A DNA stretch of 64,000 nt from Pseudomonadota bacterium (GCA_021821195.1 JAKACT010000001.1:186001-250000), one strand, 5' to 3'; counted from the stretch's first letter, positions 8,586 through 19,248 are shown. Made by a program: numbers and translations. Notes: generated from the letters alone by a model not told the origin.

Positions 8586-9686
8586 ATGATCTTCGAAACG
8601 CTCGACATCTACGGCCACGAGCAGGTCGTGTTCTGCCACAACAAGGACGCTGGCCTGAAGGCGATCATCGCCATCCACAACACCGTGCTGGGCCCCGCGC
8701 TGGGCGGCACCCGCATGTGGCCGTACAAGAGCGAGGCCGAGGCGCTGAACGACGTGCTGCGCCTGTCGCGCGGCATGACCTACAAGAACGCCGTGGCCGG
8801 CCTGAACATCGGCGGTGGCAAGGCGGTGATCATCGGCAACCCGGCCACCGACAAGTCCGAGGCGCTGTTCCGCGCGTTCGGCCAGTTCGTGGAATCGCTG
8901 GGCGGCCGCTACATCACCGCCGAGGACGTCGGCATCGACGTCAACGACATGGAATATGTGTACCGCGAGACCGAGTACGTGACCGGCGTGCACCAGGTCC
9001 ACGGCGGCTCGGGCGACCCCTCGCCGTTCACCGCCTACGGTTCGCTGCAGGGCCTGATGGCCACCCTGAACCGCAAGTTCGGCGACGAGGACGTGGGCAA
9101 GTATTCCTACGCCGTGCAGGGCCTGGGCCATGTCGGCATGGAATACGTGAAGCTGCTGAAGGAACGCGGCGCCAAGATCTTCGTCACCGACATCAACCAG
9201 GCGCTGGTGGACAGGGCGGTGACCGAGTACGGCGCCGAGGCCGTGGGCCTGGACGAGATCTACGACGTGCCGGCCGACGTGTATTCGCCGTGCGCGCTGG
9301 GCGGCACCGTCAACGAGCAGACCCTGCCGCGCTTCAAGTTCAAGGTCATCTGCGGCTCGGCCAACAACCAGCTGGCCAACAACGAGATCGGCGACGAGGT
9401 GGTCAAGCGCGGCATCCTGTACGCGCCGGACTACGCGGTGAACGCGGGCGGCGTGATGAACGTGGCGCTGGAGCTCGACGGCTACAACCGCGAGCGCGCC
9501 ATGCGCATGATGCGCACGATCTATCACAACCTCTCGCGCATCTACGAAATCTCCGACCGCGACGGCATCCCGACCTACCGCGCCGCCGACCGCCTGGCCG
9601 AAGAGCGCATCGAGAAGATCGGCAAGCTGAAGCTGCCGCTGGGCCGCGGCCGCACCCGCTTTCAGGGCCGCATCCGCGGGAATTGA
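8586..9686 (+). CDS. ldh: Leucine/branched-chain amino acid dehydrogenase
   Basis: NAD-dependent oxidative deamination of leucine, valine or isoleucine to the 2-oxo acids (Glu/Leu/Phe/Val dehydrogenase superfamily). The 366-residue protein has the N-terminal substrate domain with GMTYKNAVAGLNIGGGKAVI, including the catalytic lysine of GGGK. A Rossmann domain follows with the QGLGHVGMEYVKLL nucleotide loop, and a C-terminal NAGGVMNV segment. I chose the ATG at 8586: ggag lies 8 bases upstream and the extra 11 residues of the longer frame do not look protein-like. Length and motifs fit leucine dehydrogenase; valine dehydrogenase is the alternative. With ivd downstream it would start leucine breakdown, or supply branched starters for iso-fatty acids when reversed. 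Confidence 0.9.
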   Translation: MIFETLDIYGHEQVVFCHNKDAGLKAIIAIHNTVLGPALGGTRMWPYKSEAEALNDVLRLSRGMTYKNAVAGLNIGGGKAVIIGNPATDKSEALFRAFGQFVESLGGRYITAEDVGIDVNDMEYVYRETEYVTGVHQVHGGSGDPSPFTAYGSLQGLMATLNRKFGDEDVGKYSYAVQGLGHVGMEYVKLLKERGAKIFVTDINQALVDRAVTEYGAEAVGLDEIYDVPADVYSPCALGGTVNEQTLPRFKFKVICGSANNQLANNEIGDEVVKRGILYAPDYAVNAGGVMNVALELDGYNRERAMRMMRTIYHNLSRIYEISDRDGIPTYRAADRLAEERIEKIGKLKLPLGRGRTRFQGRIRGN

Positions 9687-9788
9687 TCGGGCGGTGCCCG
9701 ATCAATTCTTGATGGGCTTCCACAACCCCGCCGCTGTCGCGGCGCCCCCTTGACTCAAGGGGGCTTGGCAAGTGGAGCTGCCTCGCTG

Positions 9789-9815
9789 AAACGCCCGGCT
9801 TGCCGGGCGTTTTTG
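9789..9815 (+). terminator. Rho-independent terminator after ldh
   Basis: A 9-bp stem (9791-9799 with 9802-9810) and a two-base loop are followed by a T run. A separate perfect 12-bp hairpin (9681-9692 with 9696-9707) overlaps the ldh stop codon and has no T run. Confidence 0.85.
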
Positions 9816-9836
9816 TACGGCGAGGGCCCTGTTGCC

Positions 9837-9854
9837 GGTCAATTACAATTGACC
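9837..9854. promoter_or_regulatory. Palindromic operator candidate upstream of ivd
   Basis: GGTCAATTACAATTGACC is a perfect 8+2+8 inverted repeat. It overlaps a TACAAT that could serve as the -10 of the ivd promoter, placing it where a repressor would act. It ends 47 bases before the ivd start. No regulator gene lies beside it, so the binding protein is unknown. Confidence 0.45.
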
Positions 9855-9901
9855 TATCCGGCCCGCAGCCAGCGGGCCTTCCGACACCTTCGAGGAATCC
9901 C

Positions 9902-11059
9902 ATGCGTCCCTTCCCCCTTGGCGAAGACATCGATGCCCTGCGCGAGGCGGTCCGCCGCTTTGCCGAAACCGAGATCGCGCCGCGCGCGGCCAAGGCGGAC
10001 GAGGACAACTGGTTCCCGCAGGAGCTGTGGCCGATGCTGGGCGAGATGGGCCTGCTGGGCATGACCATCCCGGGCGAATACGGCGGCAGCGGCCTGGGCT
10101 ACCTGGCCCACCTGGTGGCGATGGAAGAGATCAGCCGCGCCTCGGGCGCGATCGGCCTGTCCTACGGCGCGCATTCCAACCTCTGCGTCAACAACCTGTA
10201 CGCGAACGGCAACGAAGCGCAGCGGGCGAAGTATTTGCCCAAGCTGTGCAGCGGCGAGTTCAAGGGCGCGCTGGCGATGAGCGAACCCGGCGCCGGTTCC
10301 GACGTGGTGGGCTCGATGAGCTGCCGCGCAGAGCTCAAGGGCGATGTATGGATCGCCAACGGCAACAAGATGTGGATCACCAACGGCCCCGAGGCCGATG
10401 TGCTGATCGTCTACATGCGCACCGCCAGCCGCGAGCTGGGCAGCAAATGCATGACCGCCTTCATCGTCGAGAAGGGCATGAAGGGTTTCTCCACCGCGCA
10501 GAAGCTGGACAAGCTGGGCATGCGCGGCAGCAACACCTGCGAGCTGGTGTTCGAGAACTGCGAGATCCCGCAGGAAAACGTGCTGGGCGAGGTCAACAAC
10601 GGCGTCAAGGTGCTGATGAGCGGCCTGAACACCGAGCGCCTGGTGCTGTCCGGCGGTCCCATCGGGCTGATGCAGGCGGCGCTGGACATCGCCCTGCCCT
10701 ACGTGCGCGAGCGTCGCCAGTTCGGCCAGGCCATCGGCACCTTCGAACTGATGCAGGCCAAGATCGCCGACATGTACACCGCGCTGCAGTCCAGCCGCGC
10801 CTTCGCCTACCAGGTGGCGCGCGACTACGACGCCGGTCACAAGAGCCGCATCGACGCCGCGTCGTGCCTGCTGCACTCCAGCGAGGCGGCGGTGCAGGTG
10901 GCGCTGGAAGGCATCCAGACGCTGGGCGGCAACGGCTACATCAACGAATTCGCCACCGGCCGCATCCTGCGTGATGCCAAGCTGTACGCGATCGGCGCCG
11001 GCACCAATGAAATCCGCCGCATGCTGATCGGCCGCGAGCTGTTCGCCGGCAACCACTGA
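9902..11059 (+). CDS. ivd: Isovaleryl-CoA dehydrogenase
   Basis: FAD enzyme that oxidises isovaleryl-CoA to 3-methylcrotonyl-CoA in leucine catabolism, passing electrons to ETF. The 385-residue acyl-CoA dehydrogenase has the FAD/substrate signatures [13 protein letters not shown] and [11 protein letters not shown], and a C-terminal [12 protein letters not shown]. The catalytic base position matches isovaleryl-CoA dehydrogenases: the glutamate in [11 protein letters not shown], not the C-terminal position used by short- and medium-chain enzymes. I chose the ATG at 9902 with gagg upstream; the longer frame reads back through the terminator. It is monocistronic here: the rest of the liu pathway is not in the window. 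Confidence 0.93.
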   Translation: MRPFPLGEDIDALREAVRRFAETEIAPRAAKADEDNWFPQELWPMLGEMGLLGMTIPGEYGGSGLGYLAHLVAMEEISRASGAIGLSYGAHSNLCVNNLYANGNEAQRAKYLPKLCSGEFKGALAMSEPGAGSDVVGSMSCRAELKGDVWIANGNKMWITNGPEADVLIVYMRTASRELGSKCMTAFIVEKGMKGFSTAQKLDKLGMRGSNTCELVFENCEIPQENVLGEVNNGVKVLMSGLNTERLVLSGGPIGLMQAALDIALPYVRERRQFGQAIGTFELMQAKIADMYTALQSSRAFAYQVARDYDAGHKSRIDAASCLLHSSEAAVQVALEGIQTLGGNGYINEFATGRILRDAKLYAIGAGTNEIRRMLIGRELFAGNH

Positions 11060-11075
11060 GGCACGCGCGACGCAA

Positions 11076-11098
11076 CCGACGCCGGCAAGCGGCGTCGG
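11076..11098. terminator. Shared hairpin between convergent genes
   Basis: An 8-bp stem (11076-11083 with 11091-11098) sits between the convergent ivd and diguanylate cyclase genes. It lacks a T run on either strand, so it is at best a weak bidirectional terminator. Confidence 0.4.
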
Positions 11099-11104
11099 CA
11101 CTTG

Positions 11105-12553
11105 TCAGCCCTGGCTGGCCGCGCGGCATCCGGGCGGCGGCTGGTCCCATTCGCGCGCGCGCAGCGCCGGCGGCGCGTCGCGACTGGCGATGCATTCGGC
11201 GCAACCCATCGCCTCGAAGCGGTCACGGCCATTGCGCTTGGCGCTGTACAGCGAGGCGTCGGCGCGCTGCAGCAGGGTCGCCGTGGAGTCGGCGCCGCAG
11301 ACTTCGGCACCGCCGATGCTGGCGGTGATCGGCAGCAGCGGCCACTGGTTGTCGCGGATGGCCTGCAGGATGCGCTCGGCGATCACCGGCAGCTGCGGCA
11401 TGCGGACGCCGTGGACGAGCAGGACGAATTCCTCGCCGCCATAACGCACGGCGATGTCACGGGGGCGCAGTGCGACGCGCAGCAACCGGCCGATCTCGCG
11501 CAGGGCGTCGTCGCCGGCCTGGTGGCCGAAGTCGTCGTTGTAGGCCTTGAAGTAGTCCAGGTCGAGCATCAGCAGCGAGAACGGCAGCCGCTGGCGGCGG
11601 TCCGCATGCAGCAGCCGCTGCAGCACGTCGTCCAGCTTGCGCCGGTTGCCCAGCCCGGTCAGCGCATCGGTGTCGGCGGCATCGCGAAGCCGCAGGGTGG
11701 CTTCGCGCAGGCGCTCGCTGCGATCCAGCAGCGCCGCCACCAGCCAGATCATCCACGCCAGCGAGCCGCCGGTGAACACCGCGCCGAGGGTGGAGGCGAC
11801 GATCTGCGACACGCCCAGCCGGGTCTCCAGCAGCTTGAACACGAAGGTATAGGCCAGCGGCAGCAGCAGCGCCGGCAGCAACAGGCTGCGCGCGAACACG
11901 CCGCCCAGCGTCGCCGCGGTGCTGATGCGGGTCAGGCCGGTGGTCGGCACCGACGACATCCACCCCAGCGTGCCGAACAGCAGCAACACGCCGGTGAGGA
12001 TCGGCAGGCGATCCAGCAGGCTTTCTCCGCGTTGCGCCAGCACGAAGGCGAACGAGGCCAGGCTGGCCATCGCGATCGCCAGCACGCCCAGGCCCAGCGT
12101 CTCGCGCAACACCAGCGCGCGGGCATTGAGGATCAGCAGGCCCTGCCCGCCCAGCAGCAGGAAGCCGATCGCTGCCAGCTCCGACATCCGCGCCGGCGCC
12201 CGCAGGCCCGCGCCAGGCGCGGCGTCCAGCCAGACAGCGATGCCGCGATAGCCGCCGAGCTGATACGCCAGCAACGAGTCCGCGGCCAGGGCCACCACCA
12301 TCGCGCACAGCAAGCTTGCCAACCTGCGCTGCCAGCGGTGCTCGCTGCCCACCGCCGTCAGCGCCAGTCCCGACAGCAGGATGCAGATCGCGGCAGTCAG
12401 GCTCATGTGGCGTCCACCCAGATCCGGTACGAGGTCGATGCGGGCAACCCACTCCAGAACGCTGCCCAGCCCCACCAGCACCATCAGCAGGCTGGCCGCC
12501 TGCGAATACAGCTGGTATCCGCGCAGCGCCCAGCGGCTCTGAATGAAGGTCAT
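11105..12553 (-). CDS. Membrane diguanylate cyclase (GGDEF)
   Basis: Makes c-di-GMP. The 482-residue protein starts with about eight hydrophobic helices (residues 12-285), which form an uncharacterised integral-membrane sensor. A GGDEF domain follows: DADTDALTGLGNRRKL, the substrate loop DLDYFKAYNDDFGHQ and the GGEEF signature. RPRD stands five residues ahead of GGEEF, so the product-inhibition I-site is intact, unlike the cyclase at the start of the window. I chose the ATG at 12553 because the upstream 89 residues are not protein-like. Divergent from cheW, it may couple c-di-GMP to motility, which is inference from position. Confidence 0.9.
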   Translation of the reverse strand: MTFIQSRWALRGYQLYSQAASLLMVLVGLGSVLEWVARIDLVPDLGGRHMSLTAAICILLSGLALTAVGSEHRWQRRLASLLCAMVVALAADSLLAYQLGGYRGIAVWLDAAPGAGLRAPARMSELAAIGFLLLGGQGLLILNARALVLRETLGLGVLAIAMASLASFAFVLAQRGESLLDRLPILTGVLLLFGTLGWMSSVPTTGLTRISTAATLGGVFARSLLLPALLLPLAYTFVFKLLETRLGVSQIVASTLGAVFTGGSLAWMIWLVAALLDRSERLREATLRLRDAADTDALTGLGNRRKLDDVLQRLLHADRRQRLPFSLLMLDLDYFKAYNDDFGHQAGDDALREIGRLLRVALRPRDIAVRYGGEEFVLLVHGVRMPQLPVIAERILQAIRDNQWPLLPITASIGGAEVCGADSTATLLQRADASLYSAKRNGRDRFEAMGCAECIASRDAPPALRAREWDQPPPGCRAASQG

Positions 12554-12780
12554 GTTCACCCCGTCCGACCGCGCCGATGAAACACCGCGCTCTGCGGTCA
12601 CGGCCTGATCAGCGCCGGATGGCGCATGCCGGTGCTGCCGGTGAATGCCCGATTGCTGGCCATGTGCCTCCCCCGCAGACACCGCGCAGGCGTGCAACCT
12701 GCCGGATGACCCGAGCGTACGCACGGATCTCGCACCGGTTTTTTGATCGGAATCAAAATTTCCTCGACCGGCGGCAAGAC

Positions 12781-12807
12781 TCAAGAATCCCTCGGATCGG
12801 CCGATGA
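12781..12807 (+). promoter_or_regulatory. Sigma-28 (FliA) promoter for cheW
   Basis: TCAA, 15 bases, then GCCGATGA. This matches the flagellar consensus TAAA-N15-GCCGATAA at 10 of 12 positions with exact spacing. The -10 ends 33 bases before the cheW start. It would place cheW, and probably the receptor after it, in the late flagellar regulon. Confidence 0.7.
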
Positions 12808-12840
12808 CATGACTGCCCAAACCCTGAACCCGGATATTCC

Positions 12841-13356
12841 ATGAATAGCCCCGCAGCGCCGCATTCCGCCACCAGCGCCTCCGCCAAGGCCGCTACCGCC
12901 GGCGAATTCCTCACCTTCACCCTCGGGCAGGAGGAATACGGGGTCGACATCCTGAAGGTGCAGGAGATCCGCGGCTACGACGCGGTGACCCGCCTGCCGG
13001 ACGCGCCGGAGTACATCAAGGGCGTCATCAACCTGCGCGGCACCATCGTGCCGGTGATCGACATGCGGGTGAAGTTCCGCCTGGAAGCCAAGGTCGACGC
13101 GTTGACCGTGATGATCGTCCTCAACGTGGCCGACCGCGTGGTGGGGATGGTGGTGGACAGCGTCTCCGACGTGGTGCAGCTGACCGCCGAGCAGATCCGC
13201 GCGATGCCCGAGGTGGGCACCGGCATCGACCGCCGCTTCCTGACCGGGATCGGCGCGCTGGACGAACGCATGCTGATCCTGCTCGACATCGAGGGCCTGA
13301 TGACCAGCACCGAAATGGGCCTGGTGGTCGACAACGCCGCCGCCCAGGCGGCCTGA
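12841..13356 (+). CDS. cheW: Chemotaxis adaptor CheW
   Basis: Couples chemoreceptors to the kinase CheA in the polar array. The 171-residue single CheW domain begins after a 20-residue alanine/serine-rich lead. [23 protein letters not shown] and the [15 protein letters not shown] strand are diagnostic, and the expected receptor/CheA contact loops are present. It is preceded by a sigma-28 promoter and followed by a GC hairpin with a short T run (13378-13405) before the first receptor. cheA is not in the window, so this may be one of several cheW copies. Confidence 0.95.
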   Translation: MNSPAAPHSATSASAKAATAGEFLTFTLGQEEYGVDILKVQEIRGYDAVTRLPDAPEYIKGVINLRGTIVPVIDMRVKFRLEAKVDALTVMIVLNVADRVVGMVVDSVSDVVQLTAEQIRAMPEVGTGIDRRFLTGIGALDERMLILLDIEGLMTSTEMGLVVDNAAAQAA

Positions 13357-13377
13357 CCCCATCCGGCAGACCCCACC

Positions 13378-13405
13378 GCCCCGGCTGCACTGCCGGGGCG
13401 CTTTT
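13378..13405 (+). terminator. Terminator-like hairpin after cheW
   Basis: An 8-bp GC stem (13378-13385 with 13392-13399) is followed by gctttt. The T run is short, so some read-through into the receptor gene is likely. Confidence 0.6.
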
Positions 13406-13444
13406 CCGCACCGCCTACCGCCCCCTTCCCCGTTTTCGGCCCGC

Positions 13445-15610
13445 ATGAACCTCTTCCAGTCGCTGTCGAACAAGCTCGCCAACCTGTCGGTCCAGCGCAA
13501 GCTGATCCTGCTGACCCTGATCGCCGCGGTCGGAATCATCACCGTGGCCGTCGTCGCGGCGCGCTTCCAGTACCTGGACGTCTACAAGACCCGCAAGGTG
13601 GCGCTGGACCTCCGCGTGCAGCTGGCCAACAGCGTGATCGACCATTACCGCGCACTGGAACAGAGTGGCCAGCTTCCGCGGGCGCAGGCGCAGCAACAGG
13701 CGCTTGCCGCGCTGAGCACCATGCATACGGACGACAACGACAACTATTTCTACGTCCTCGACACCGGCAACCGGATGCTGATGCATCCGCTGCGCAAGGA
13801 CCTGATCGGGCAGGACCTGAAGGACTACCGCACCGACCACGGCGACCGCCTGTTCCATGACCAGCTGGAGTCCGTGCGCAAGGGCGACGGGTTCACCACC
13901 TACCACTGGGCCAAGCCCGGCCACGGTGACGAGCCGGTCCCGAAGATGGCGTACGCGCGGCTGTACAAGCCCTGGAGCTGGGTGGTGGCCACCGGCGTCT
14001 ACATGGATGACGTGCAGGCCCAGGCCTGGCGCTTCACCGGGATCATGACTCTGGCCGGCGGCCTCCTGGTGATCGTGCTGTTCAGTCTCGGGTGGATGAT
14101 CGGCGACCGCATCGTCGGCCCGCTGCGCAAGGCCACGGCGGTGGCGAACGCGATTGCCCACGGCAAGCTGGACAACGTGGTCGCGCAGACCTCGCGCGAC
14201 GAATGCGGCCAGCTGCTGGGCAGCATGCGCGGCATGCAGGACCGCATCCAGGCGGTGCTGGCAGCGCAGCGCGAGATGGGGCGCCAGCACGAAAGCGGCG
14301 TCATCAGCTACCGGATGGACGAGAACGCCTTCCCGGGCGAATACGGCGCGATGGTGGCGGGCACCAACCAGCTGGTCGCCAGCCACATCGGCGTGAAGAT
14401 GCAGGTCATCGCGTTGGCCCAGCGCTACGCCATCGGCGACTTCAGCCAGGACATGCCGGTGCTGCCAGGCGAGAAGGCCGAGATCACCGAGACGATGGCG
14501 ACCATCAAGCGCAACCTCGGCGCGATCAGCCAGAGCATCCGGCAGCTGGGCGACGCGGCCGCCAAGGGTGATTTCAGCCTGCGCGGCGACGCCTCTGCCT
14601 ACCAGTACGAATTCCGCGAGATCCTGCTCAGCCTGAACCGCCTGATGCAGACCACCGACCAGAACCTCGGCCAGATCTCCGGCCTGCTCCAGGCCATCGC
14701 CCGCGGCGACCTGACCGCGCGCATGGATGGGGATTTCCACGGCGTGTTCGCCCGCATGCGCGACGACGCCAATGCCACCGTCGCCCAGCTCACCGGGATC
14801 GTCTCCGGCATCCAGCAGGCCGCAGGCAACATCAATGCCGCCGCCAGCGAGATCGCCGCCGGCAATGACAACCTGTCTAGCCGCACCGAACAGCAGGCTG
14901 CCTCGCTGGAAGAAACCGCTGCCTCGATGGAGGAGCTCACTTCCACCGTGAAGCAGAACGCCGACAATGCCCGCCAAGCCAACCAGCTGGCACAGGGTGC
15001 GGCGCAGGTGGCGGCGCAGGGTGGCCAGGTGGTGGATCAGGTCGTGGCCACCATGGGCGCGATCGAAACCTCGTCGAAGAAGATCGCCGACATCATCAGC
15101 GTGATCGACGGCATCGCCTTCCAGACCAATATCCTTGCGCTGAACGCGGCGGTGGAAGCCGCGCGTGCGGGCGAACAGGGCCGCGGTTTCGCGGTGGTGG
15201 CGGGCGAAGTGCGCGCGCTGGCGCAGCGCAGCGCCGGCGCGGCCAAGGAGATCAAGCAGCTGATCGAGGAGTCGGTAGGCAAGGTCACCGACGGCTCGGC
15301 CTTGGTGCGCGAGGCGGGCAGCACCATGCACGAGATCGTGACCTCGGTGCAGCGGGTCACCGACATCATGGCGGACATCTCCGCGGCCTCGCAGGAGCAA
15401 AGCTCCGGTATCGAGCAGGTCAACCGCACGGTGACCCAGATGGACGAGACCACCCAGCAGAACGCGGCGCTGGTGGAAGAGGCAACCGCGGCGGCCCGCT
15501 CGATGGAAGACGAAGCGCGCCAGCTCAGCGCGGCGGTGGCGGTGTTCCGGCTGGAGGGGGAATCCCGCCGGGCCGCCACCTCGTTCGACGCGATGATCGA
15601 CGATATCTGA
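13445..15610 (+). CDS. Methyl-accepting chemotaxis protein with single Cache domain
   Basis: Transmembrane chemoreceptor of 721 residues. TM1 is at about 19-40. The periplasmic region (about 41-195) contains [17 protein letters not shown] and [20 protein letters not shown], typical of sCache_2 domains that sense small organic acids. TM2 is at about 203-222, then a HAMP domain and a long double-HAMP-like linker. The cytoplasmic signalling hairpin has the conserved tip [20 protein letters not shown]. The C-terminus (DAMIDDI) carries no xWxxF tether. It follows cheW. Part of its signalling domain is almost identical at DNA level to the third receptor (15140-15294 versus 21872-22026). Confidence 0.93.
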   Translation: MNLFQSLSNKLANLSVQRKLILLTLIAAVGIITVAVVAARFQYLDVYKTRKVALDLRVQLANSVIDHYRALEQSGQLPRAQAQQQALAALSTMHTDDNDNYFYVLDTGNRMLMHPLRKDLIGQDLKDYRTDHGDRLFHDQLESVRKGDGFTTYHWAKPGHGDEPVPKMAYARLYKPWSWVVATGVYMDDVQAQAWRFTGIMTLAGGLLVIVLFSLGWMIGDRIVGPLRKATAVANAIAHGKLDNVVAQTSRDECGQLLGSMRGMQDRIQAVLAAQREMGRQHESGVISYRMDENAFPGEYGAMVAGTNQLVASHIGVKMQVIALAQRYAIGDFSQDMPVLPGEKAEITETMATIKRNLGAISQSIRQLGDAAAKGDFSLRGDASAYQYEFREILLSLNRLMQTTDQNLGQISGLLQAIARGDLTARMDGDFHGVFARMRDDANATVAQLTGIVSGIQQAAGNINAAASEIAAGNDNLSSRTEQQAASLEETAASMEELTSTVKQNADNARQANQLAQGAAQVAAQGGQVVDQVVATMGAIETSSKKIADIISVIDGIAFQTNILALNAAVEAARAGEQGRGFAVVAGEVRALAQRSAGAAKEIKQLIEESVGKVTDGSALVREAGSTMHEIVTSVQRVTDIMADISAASQEQSSGIEQVNRTVTQMDETTQQNAALVEEATAAARSMEDEARQLSAAVAVFRLEGESRRAATSFDAMIDDI

Positions 15611-15868
15611 CACGGCGGCTCCAACCGCTGCGGCTGGCCATGCCCCCGACCGGTCGGCGACCTCCCCGTGCTTCGTTGGCATGGGGAGGCCGGAAGTCGC
15701 CGGCAGTTCCCTCGATGGCTGCGGCCGCGCTAGGCAACGCGATGCCGGCAGGGCTTGTATTCAAGAATCGTCCGCGGCTGCCGTAGCCCTACAAGAGCCT
15801 CGACGCCGACCTGTTGCCACCGGGCCGGGTGGCTGATCGTCACCCTGCCCTCGCCCTGGAGTCCACGC
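15611..15868. other. Spacer before the porin pseudogene
   Basis: No coding sequence is seen. TCAA-N15-GCCGTAGC at 15761-15787 has sigma-28 spacing but matches only about 7 of 12 consensus bases, so it is at best a weak candidate. It shares tcaagaatc with the cheW promoter. Confidence 0.3.
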
Positions 15869-16957
15869 ATGCGCCGCTCGCTGCCGCATTTCACCCTTCC
15901 CCTGCTGGCCGCCTGCGCCGCACCAGCCGCCGCTTCCGAGCTGCCGTTCGACATCGCGCCCATCGCCAACGTGCAGTACGAGTGGGCGCGGGTGGATTCG
16001 GATCTTGGCCCGCTGCAGACGGAAGACGGTTTCCGCCGCGCGCGACTGGGCTTCCGGCTCAAGGGCGACAACAAGCGCTGGCAGCTGGTGGTGGATCACG
16101 ATTTCGCCGACAGGACGCCGCCGGATGCCTACCTCGAGCTGACCCCGGGCGAAGGCCACTCCTTCCGCCTCGGCCAGTTCAAGCAGCCGTTCGCGCTGGA
16201 AGATGCGATTGCCGACAAACAGACCGCCTTCCTCGAAGCCTCTCCGGTCGGCGCCTTCGTGATCAGCCGCCGGATCGGCGCGGAATACGCGCGCTGGGGC
16301 AAGCGCGGCACGTTCAACGCCGCCCTGTTCGGCCATCGCCTCGACGGCACCAGCGATTCTCCGGGTGCCAGCATGCGCGGCACCTAGCTGCTGCGCTCGG
16401 GCAAGGAAGAAAACGCCCACGTCGGCCTGAGCCTGGCCAGCGAATCGCCGCGCAGCCACAGCGCCAGCTACAGCCTCAACGCCGGCAGCGTGCTCAGCGA
16501 CCTGCGGGTGGCGTCCACCGGCAGCATCACCGGCGTGGACCGGATCGACCGCGCCGCGATCGAGGGCCTGTGGGTGCGTGGGGCCTGGTCGCTGCAGGTC
16601 GAGTCGGCGAAGGTGTTCCTACGCCGCGATGCCGGCGACGTCAGCGGCGATGCCGCCAGCATGCAGCTGACCTGGTCGCCCACCGGCGATGGCCGCAGCT
16701 ACAAGCGCGGCGTGGCCACCGCGCCCTCGCCCAAGGGCCACATCGGCTGGGAACTGGCGCTGCGCTACAGCGTGATGGACCTCAACGACGGCCCGGCCAT
16801 GCGCGGCGGCCGCGCCGACAGCTGGGGCCTGGCCGCCACCTGCTACCCGCACCCGAACATGCGGGTGATCGCCAACCTCCTGCAATACGACAGCAGCCGC
16901 CGCGGCATCGCCAACGATCCGCTCACCGTTGGCCTGCGCGTGCAGTTCACCTACTGA
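15869..16957 (+). pseudogene. OprO/OprP-type porin interrupted by an amber codon
   Basis: Outer-membrane beta-barrel porin of the phosphate-selective OprO/P family, 362 sense codons. It has a Sec signal peptide (cleavage near AAASELPF), barrel strands such as RARLGFRLKGDNKRW, the family motif LGQFKQPFALED, and a C-terminal aromatic VQFTY typical of outer-membrane proteins. One in-frame TAG at 16385-16387 splits it, and the same frame continues as LLRSGKEENAHVGLS without any indel. A single G-to-A change from a tryptophan codon would explain it. The remainder is free of other lesions, so the change is recent, a sequencing error, or suppressed. RBS ctggag precedes the ATG. It sits between receptor genes, 13 bases before the next one. 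Confidence 0.75.
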
Positions 16958-16970
16958 CCGGGGATCCGCC

Positions 16971-19046
16971 ATGCTCCAGAACCTCACCATCGGCAAGCGC
17001 CTGGCGATCGGATTTTCCGCGCTGGCGGTCCTGATCCTCATCACCGGCGCGTTTTCCGCCCTGCGCATGGGCAACACCCAGCGCATGGTGCAGAAGGTCA
17101 CCGACGAGTCGGTGCCGGCGATCCGCGACCTCGGCCGGCTGGCGACGATGCTGGCCGAATACCGGGTCAGCGAACGCGGCCTGGTGGCCAGCGCCGACGA
17201 CCCGGCCAAGCGCGAGGAATACGCCGGCGAACTGGCGGAAGGCAGCAAGGCGTTCTTCGCCCTCGCCAAGACGTACGAATCGAAGATCAGCGACGCCCGC
17301 GATCGCGCGCTGTACAAGGAGACCATGGCGCGGGCCAACCGCTACTTCGACAACAGCCGCAAGCTGGTCGCGGCGCTGGCGGTGGGCGACATGACCCCGG
17401 CCAAGGGCGCCGCCGACCTGCGCCAGGCTACCGCCGACCAGCTGGGCAGCCTGCTGGACTACAACATGCAGCGCCTCGACCAGGCGGTGGATGCACAGCA
17501 GCGCAGCTACCGGCTCAGCCTGCTGGCCATCGCGGTGCTGCTGGTGGTGGCGCTGGTGCTGGCCACGATCGGCGCCATCGGCATCAGCCGTTCCATCGTG
17601 CGCCCGCTGCGCGAGGTGGTCGGGGTGGCCAACGCCGTTTCCCAAGGCAACCTCGACGGCCGCATCGCCTGCAACGACGGCAGCGAGATCGGCGACCTGG
17701 CCCGCGCCATGCGCGGCATGGTGACCACGCTGGGCCACTTCGCCACCGCCCAGTCGCAGCTCGAGCAGCAGCACGAAGCCGGCAACATCGACTTCCAGAT
17801 GGACGCCGCGCGTTTCCCCGGCGCATACGGGCGCATGGCAGAAGGCATCAATTCGGTGGTGGCCGCGCACGTCCAGGTCAAGATGAACGCGATCCGGATC
17901 GTGGCGCAGTACGCGCGCGGCGACCTGGCCGAGGACATCGAGCGCTATCCCGGCCAGAAGGCCCGGGTGACCGAGGCCGTGGACGCGGTGAAGGCCGGCA
18001 TGCTGGCGATCAATGCCGAGATCAAGTCGCTGGTGGACGCCGCGGTGGCCGGCGATTTCGGCAGGCGCGGCAACGCCCGCCGCTTCGAGTTCGTCTATGC
18101 GGAACTGGTCGAGGCCCTGAACAACCTGATGGCCACCGCCGACCACGGCCTGTCAGAAGTGGGCGAAGTGCTGTCCGCGGTCGCCGATGGCGACCTGACC
18201 CGGCGCATCGACACCCGCCTGCCCGGCCGCTTCGGCGAGCTGGCCAACGACACCAACCGGACCGTCGAGCACCTCACCGGCATCGTCGGCCAGATCCGCA
18301 CCGGCAGCGAATCGATCAACGCCTCGGCATCCGAGATCGCCCGCGGCAACGAGGACCTGTCGCGCCGGACCGAGCAGCAGGCGGCGGCGCTGGAAGAAAC
18401 CGCCTCGTCGATGGAGGAACTGACTTCCACCGTCAAGCAAAATGCCGACAACGCCCGCCAAGCCAGCCAACTGGCCCACGGCGCCGCCGGGGTCGCGGTG
18501 CGCGGCGGCGAGGTGGTCGACCAAGTGGTCGCAACCATGAGCGGCATCACCGCCTCCTCGCACCGGATCGCCGACATCATCGGCGTGATCGACGGCATCG
18601 CCTTCCAGACCAACATCCTGGCCCTGAACGCGGCGGTGGAAGCGGCCCGCGCCGGCGAACAGGGCCGCGGCTTCGCAGTGGTGGCCGCCGAAGTGCGCAC
18701 GCTGGCCCAGCGCAGTGCCGGCGCCGCCAAGGAAATCAAGCAGCTGATCACCGACTCGGTGCTGCAGGTGGAGGAAGGCAGCGCGCTGGTCGACCAGGCC
18801 GGCCGCACCATGGGCGAGATCGTCGACAGCGTGAAGCGCGTCACCGACATCATGGCCGACATCTCCGCGGCCTCGCAGGAGCAGAGCGCCGGCATCGAGC
18901 AGGTCAACCAGGCCATCACCCAGATGGACGAAGGCACCCAGCAGAACGCCGCGCTGGTCGAGGAGGCGTTCGCCGCGGCGCAGAGCATGGAACACCAGGC
19001 CAACGAGCTGGTCAGCCTGGTGGCCGCGTTCAACACCCGGCACTGA
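16971..19046 (+). CDS. Methyl-accepting chemotaxis protein with four-helix-bundle sensor
   Basis: A 691-residue chemoreceptor. TM1 is at about 11-32. The periplasmic part (about 33-185) is helical and matches the 4HB_MCP type of ligand domain ([20 protein letters not shown]). TM2 is at about 187-208, then HAMP, an extended HAMP-like repeat region, and the signalling hairpin with [21 protein letters not shown] chose the ATG at 16971; the longer frame begins inside the porin. Only 13 bases separate it from the porin stop, so the two were likely co-transcribed. The C-terminus (AAFNTRH) lacks a CheR tether. The ligand is unknown. Confidence 0.92.
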   Translation: MLQNLTIGKRLAIGFSALAVLILITGAFSALRMGNTQRMVQKVTDESVPAIRDLGRLATMLAEYRVSERGLVASADDPAKREEYAGELAEGSKAFFALAKTYESKISDARDRALYKETMARANRYFDNSRKLVAALAVGDMTPAKGAADLRQATADQLGSLLDYNMQRLDQAVDAQQRSYRLSLLAIAVLLVVALVLATIGAIGISRSIVRPLREVVGVANAVSQGNLDGRIACNDGSEIGDLARAMRGMVTTLGHFATAQSQLEQQHEAGNIDFQMDAARFPGAYGRMAEGINSVVAAHVQVKMNAIRIVAQYARGDLAEDIERYPGQKARVTEAVDAVKAGMLAINAEIKSLVDAAVAGDFGRRGNARRFEFVYAELVEALNNLMATADHGLSEVGEVLSAVADGDLTRRIDTRLPGRFGELANDTNRTVEHLTGIVGQIRTGSESINASASEIARGNEDLSRRTEQQAAALEETASSMEELTSTVKQNADNARQASQLAHGAAGVAVRGGEVVDQVVATMSGITASSHRIADIIGVIDGIAFQTNILALNAAVEAARAGEQGRGFAVVAAEVRTLAQRSAGAAKEIKQLITDSVLQVEEGSALVDQAGRTMGEIVDSVKRVTDIMADISAASQEQSAGIEQVNQAITQMDEGTQQNAALVEEAFAAAQSMEHQANELVSLVAAFNTRH

Positions 19047-19175
19047 GCGCGCCGGCCTTGGCCGTCGCCGGATGGCCGCCCTGCAACTACCCAGACGCAG
19101 GCGGCTGGCGCCAGGGCCGTGCCGGGGCATCCAAGTTGCCCGACACGGCCTGCACGCCACTGCGACCAGGCACGA

Positions 19176-19203
19176 AAAAGAACGCGCCGGCAGCCGGCGC
19201 GTT
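19176..19203 (-). terminator. Terminator of the small tonB-like gene
   Basis: Inverted arms 19181-19190 and 19194-19203 are followed on the minus strand by ctttttcg. Position and polarity fit the end of the 19249-19563 gene. Confidence 0.75.
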
Positions 19204-19248
19204 CCCGTGTTTCCTAGTGCCCGCCGGCCCAGCCGGCGGCGCGGTGGA

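Noticed and set aside
15761-15787. Third sigma-28 promoter before the porin pseudogene
   Set aside because: Spacing is right, but the -10 matches only GCCG and the -35 is imperfect, so it is not reported as a promoter.
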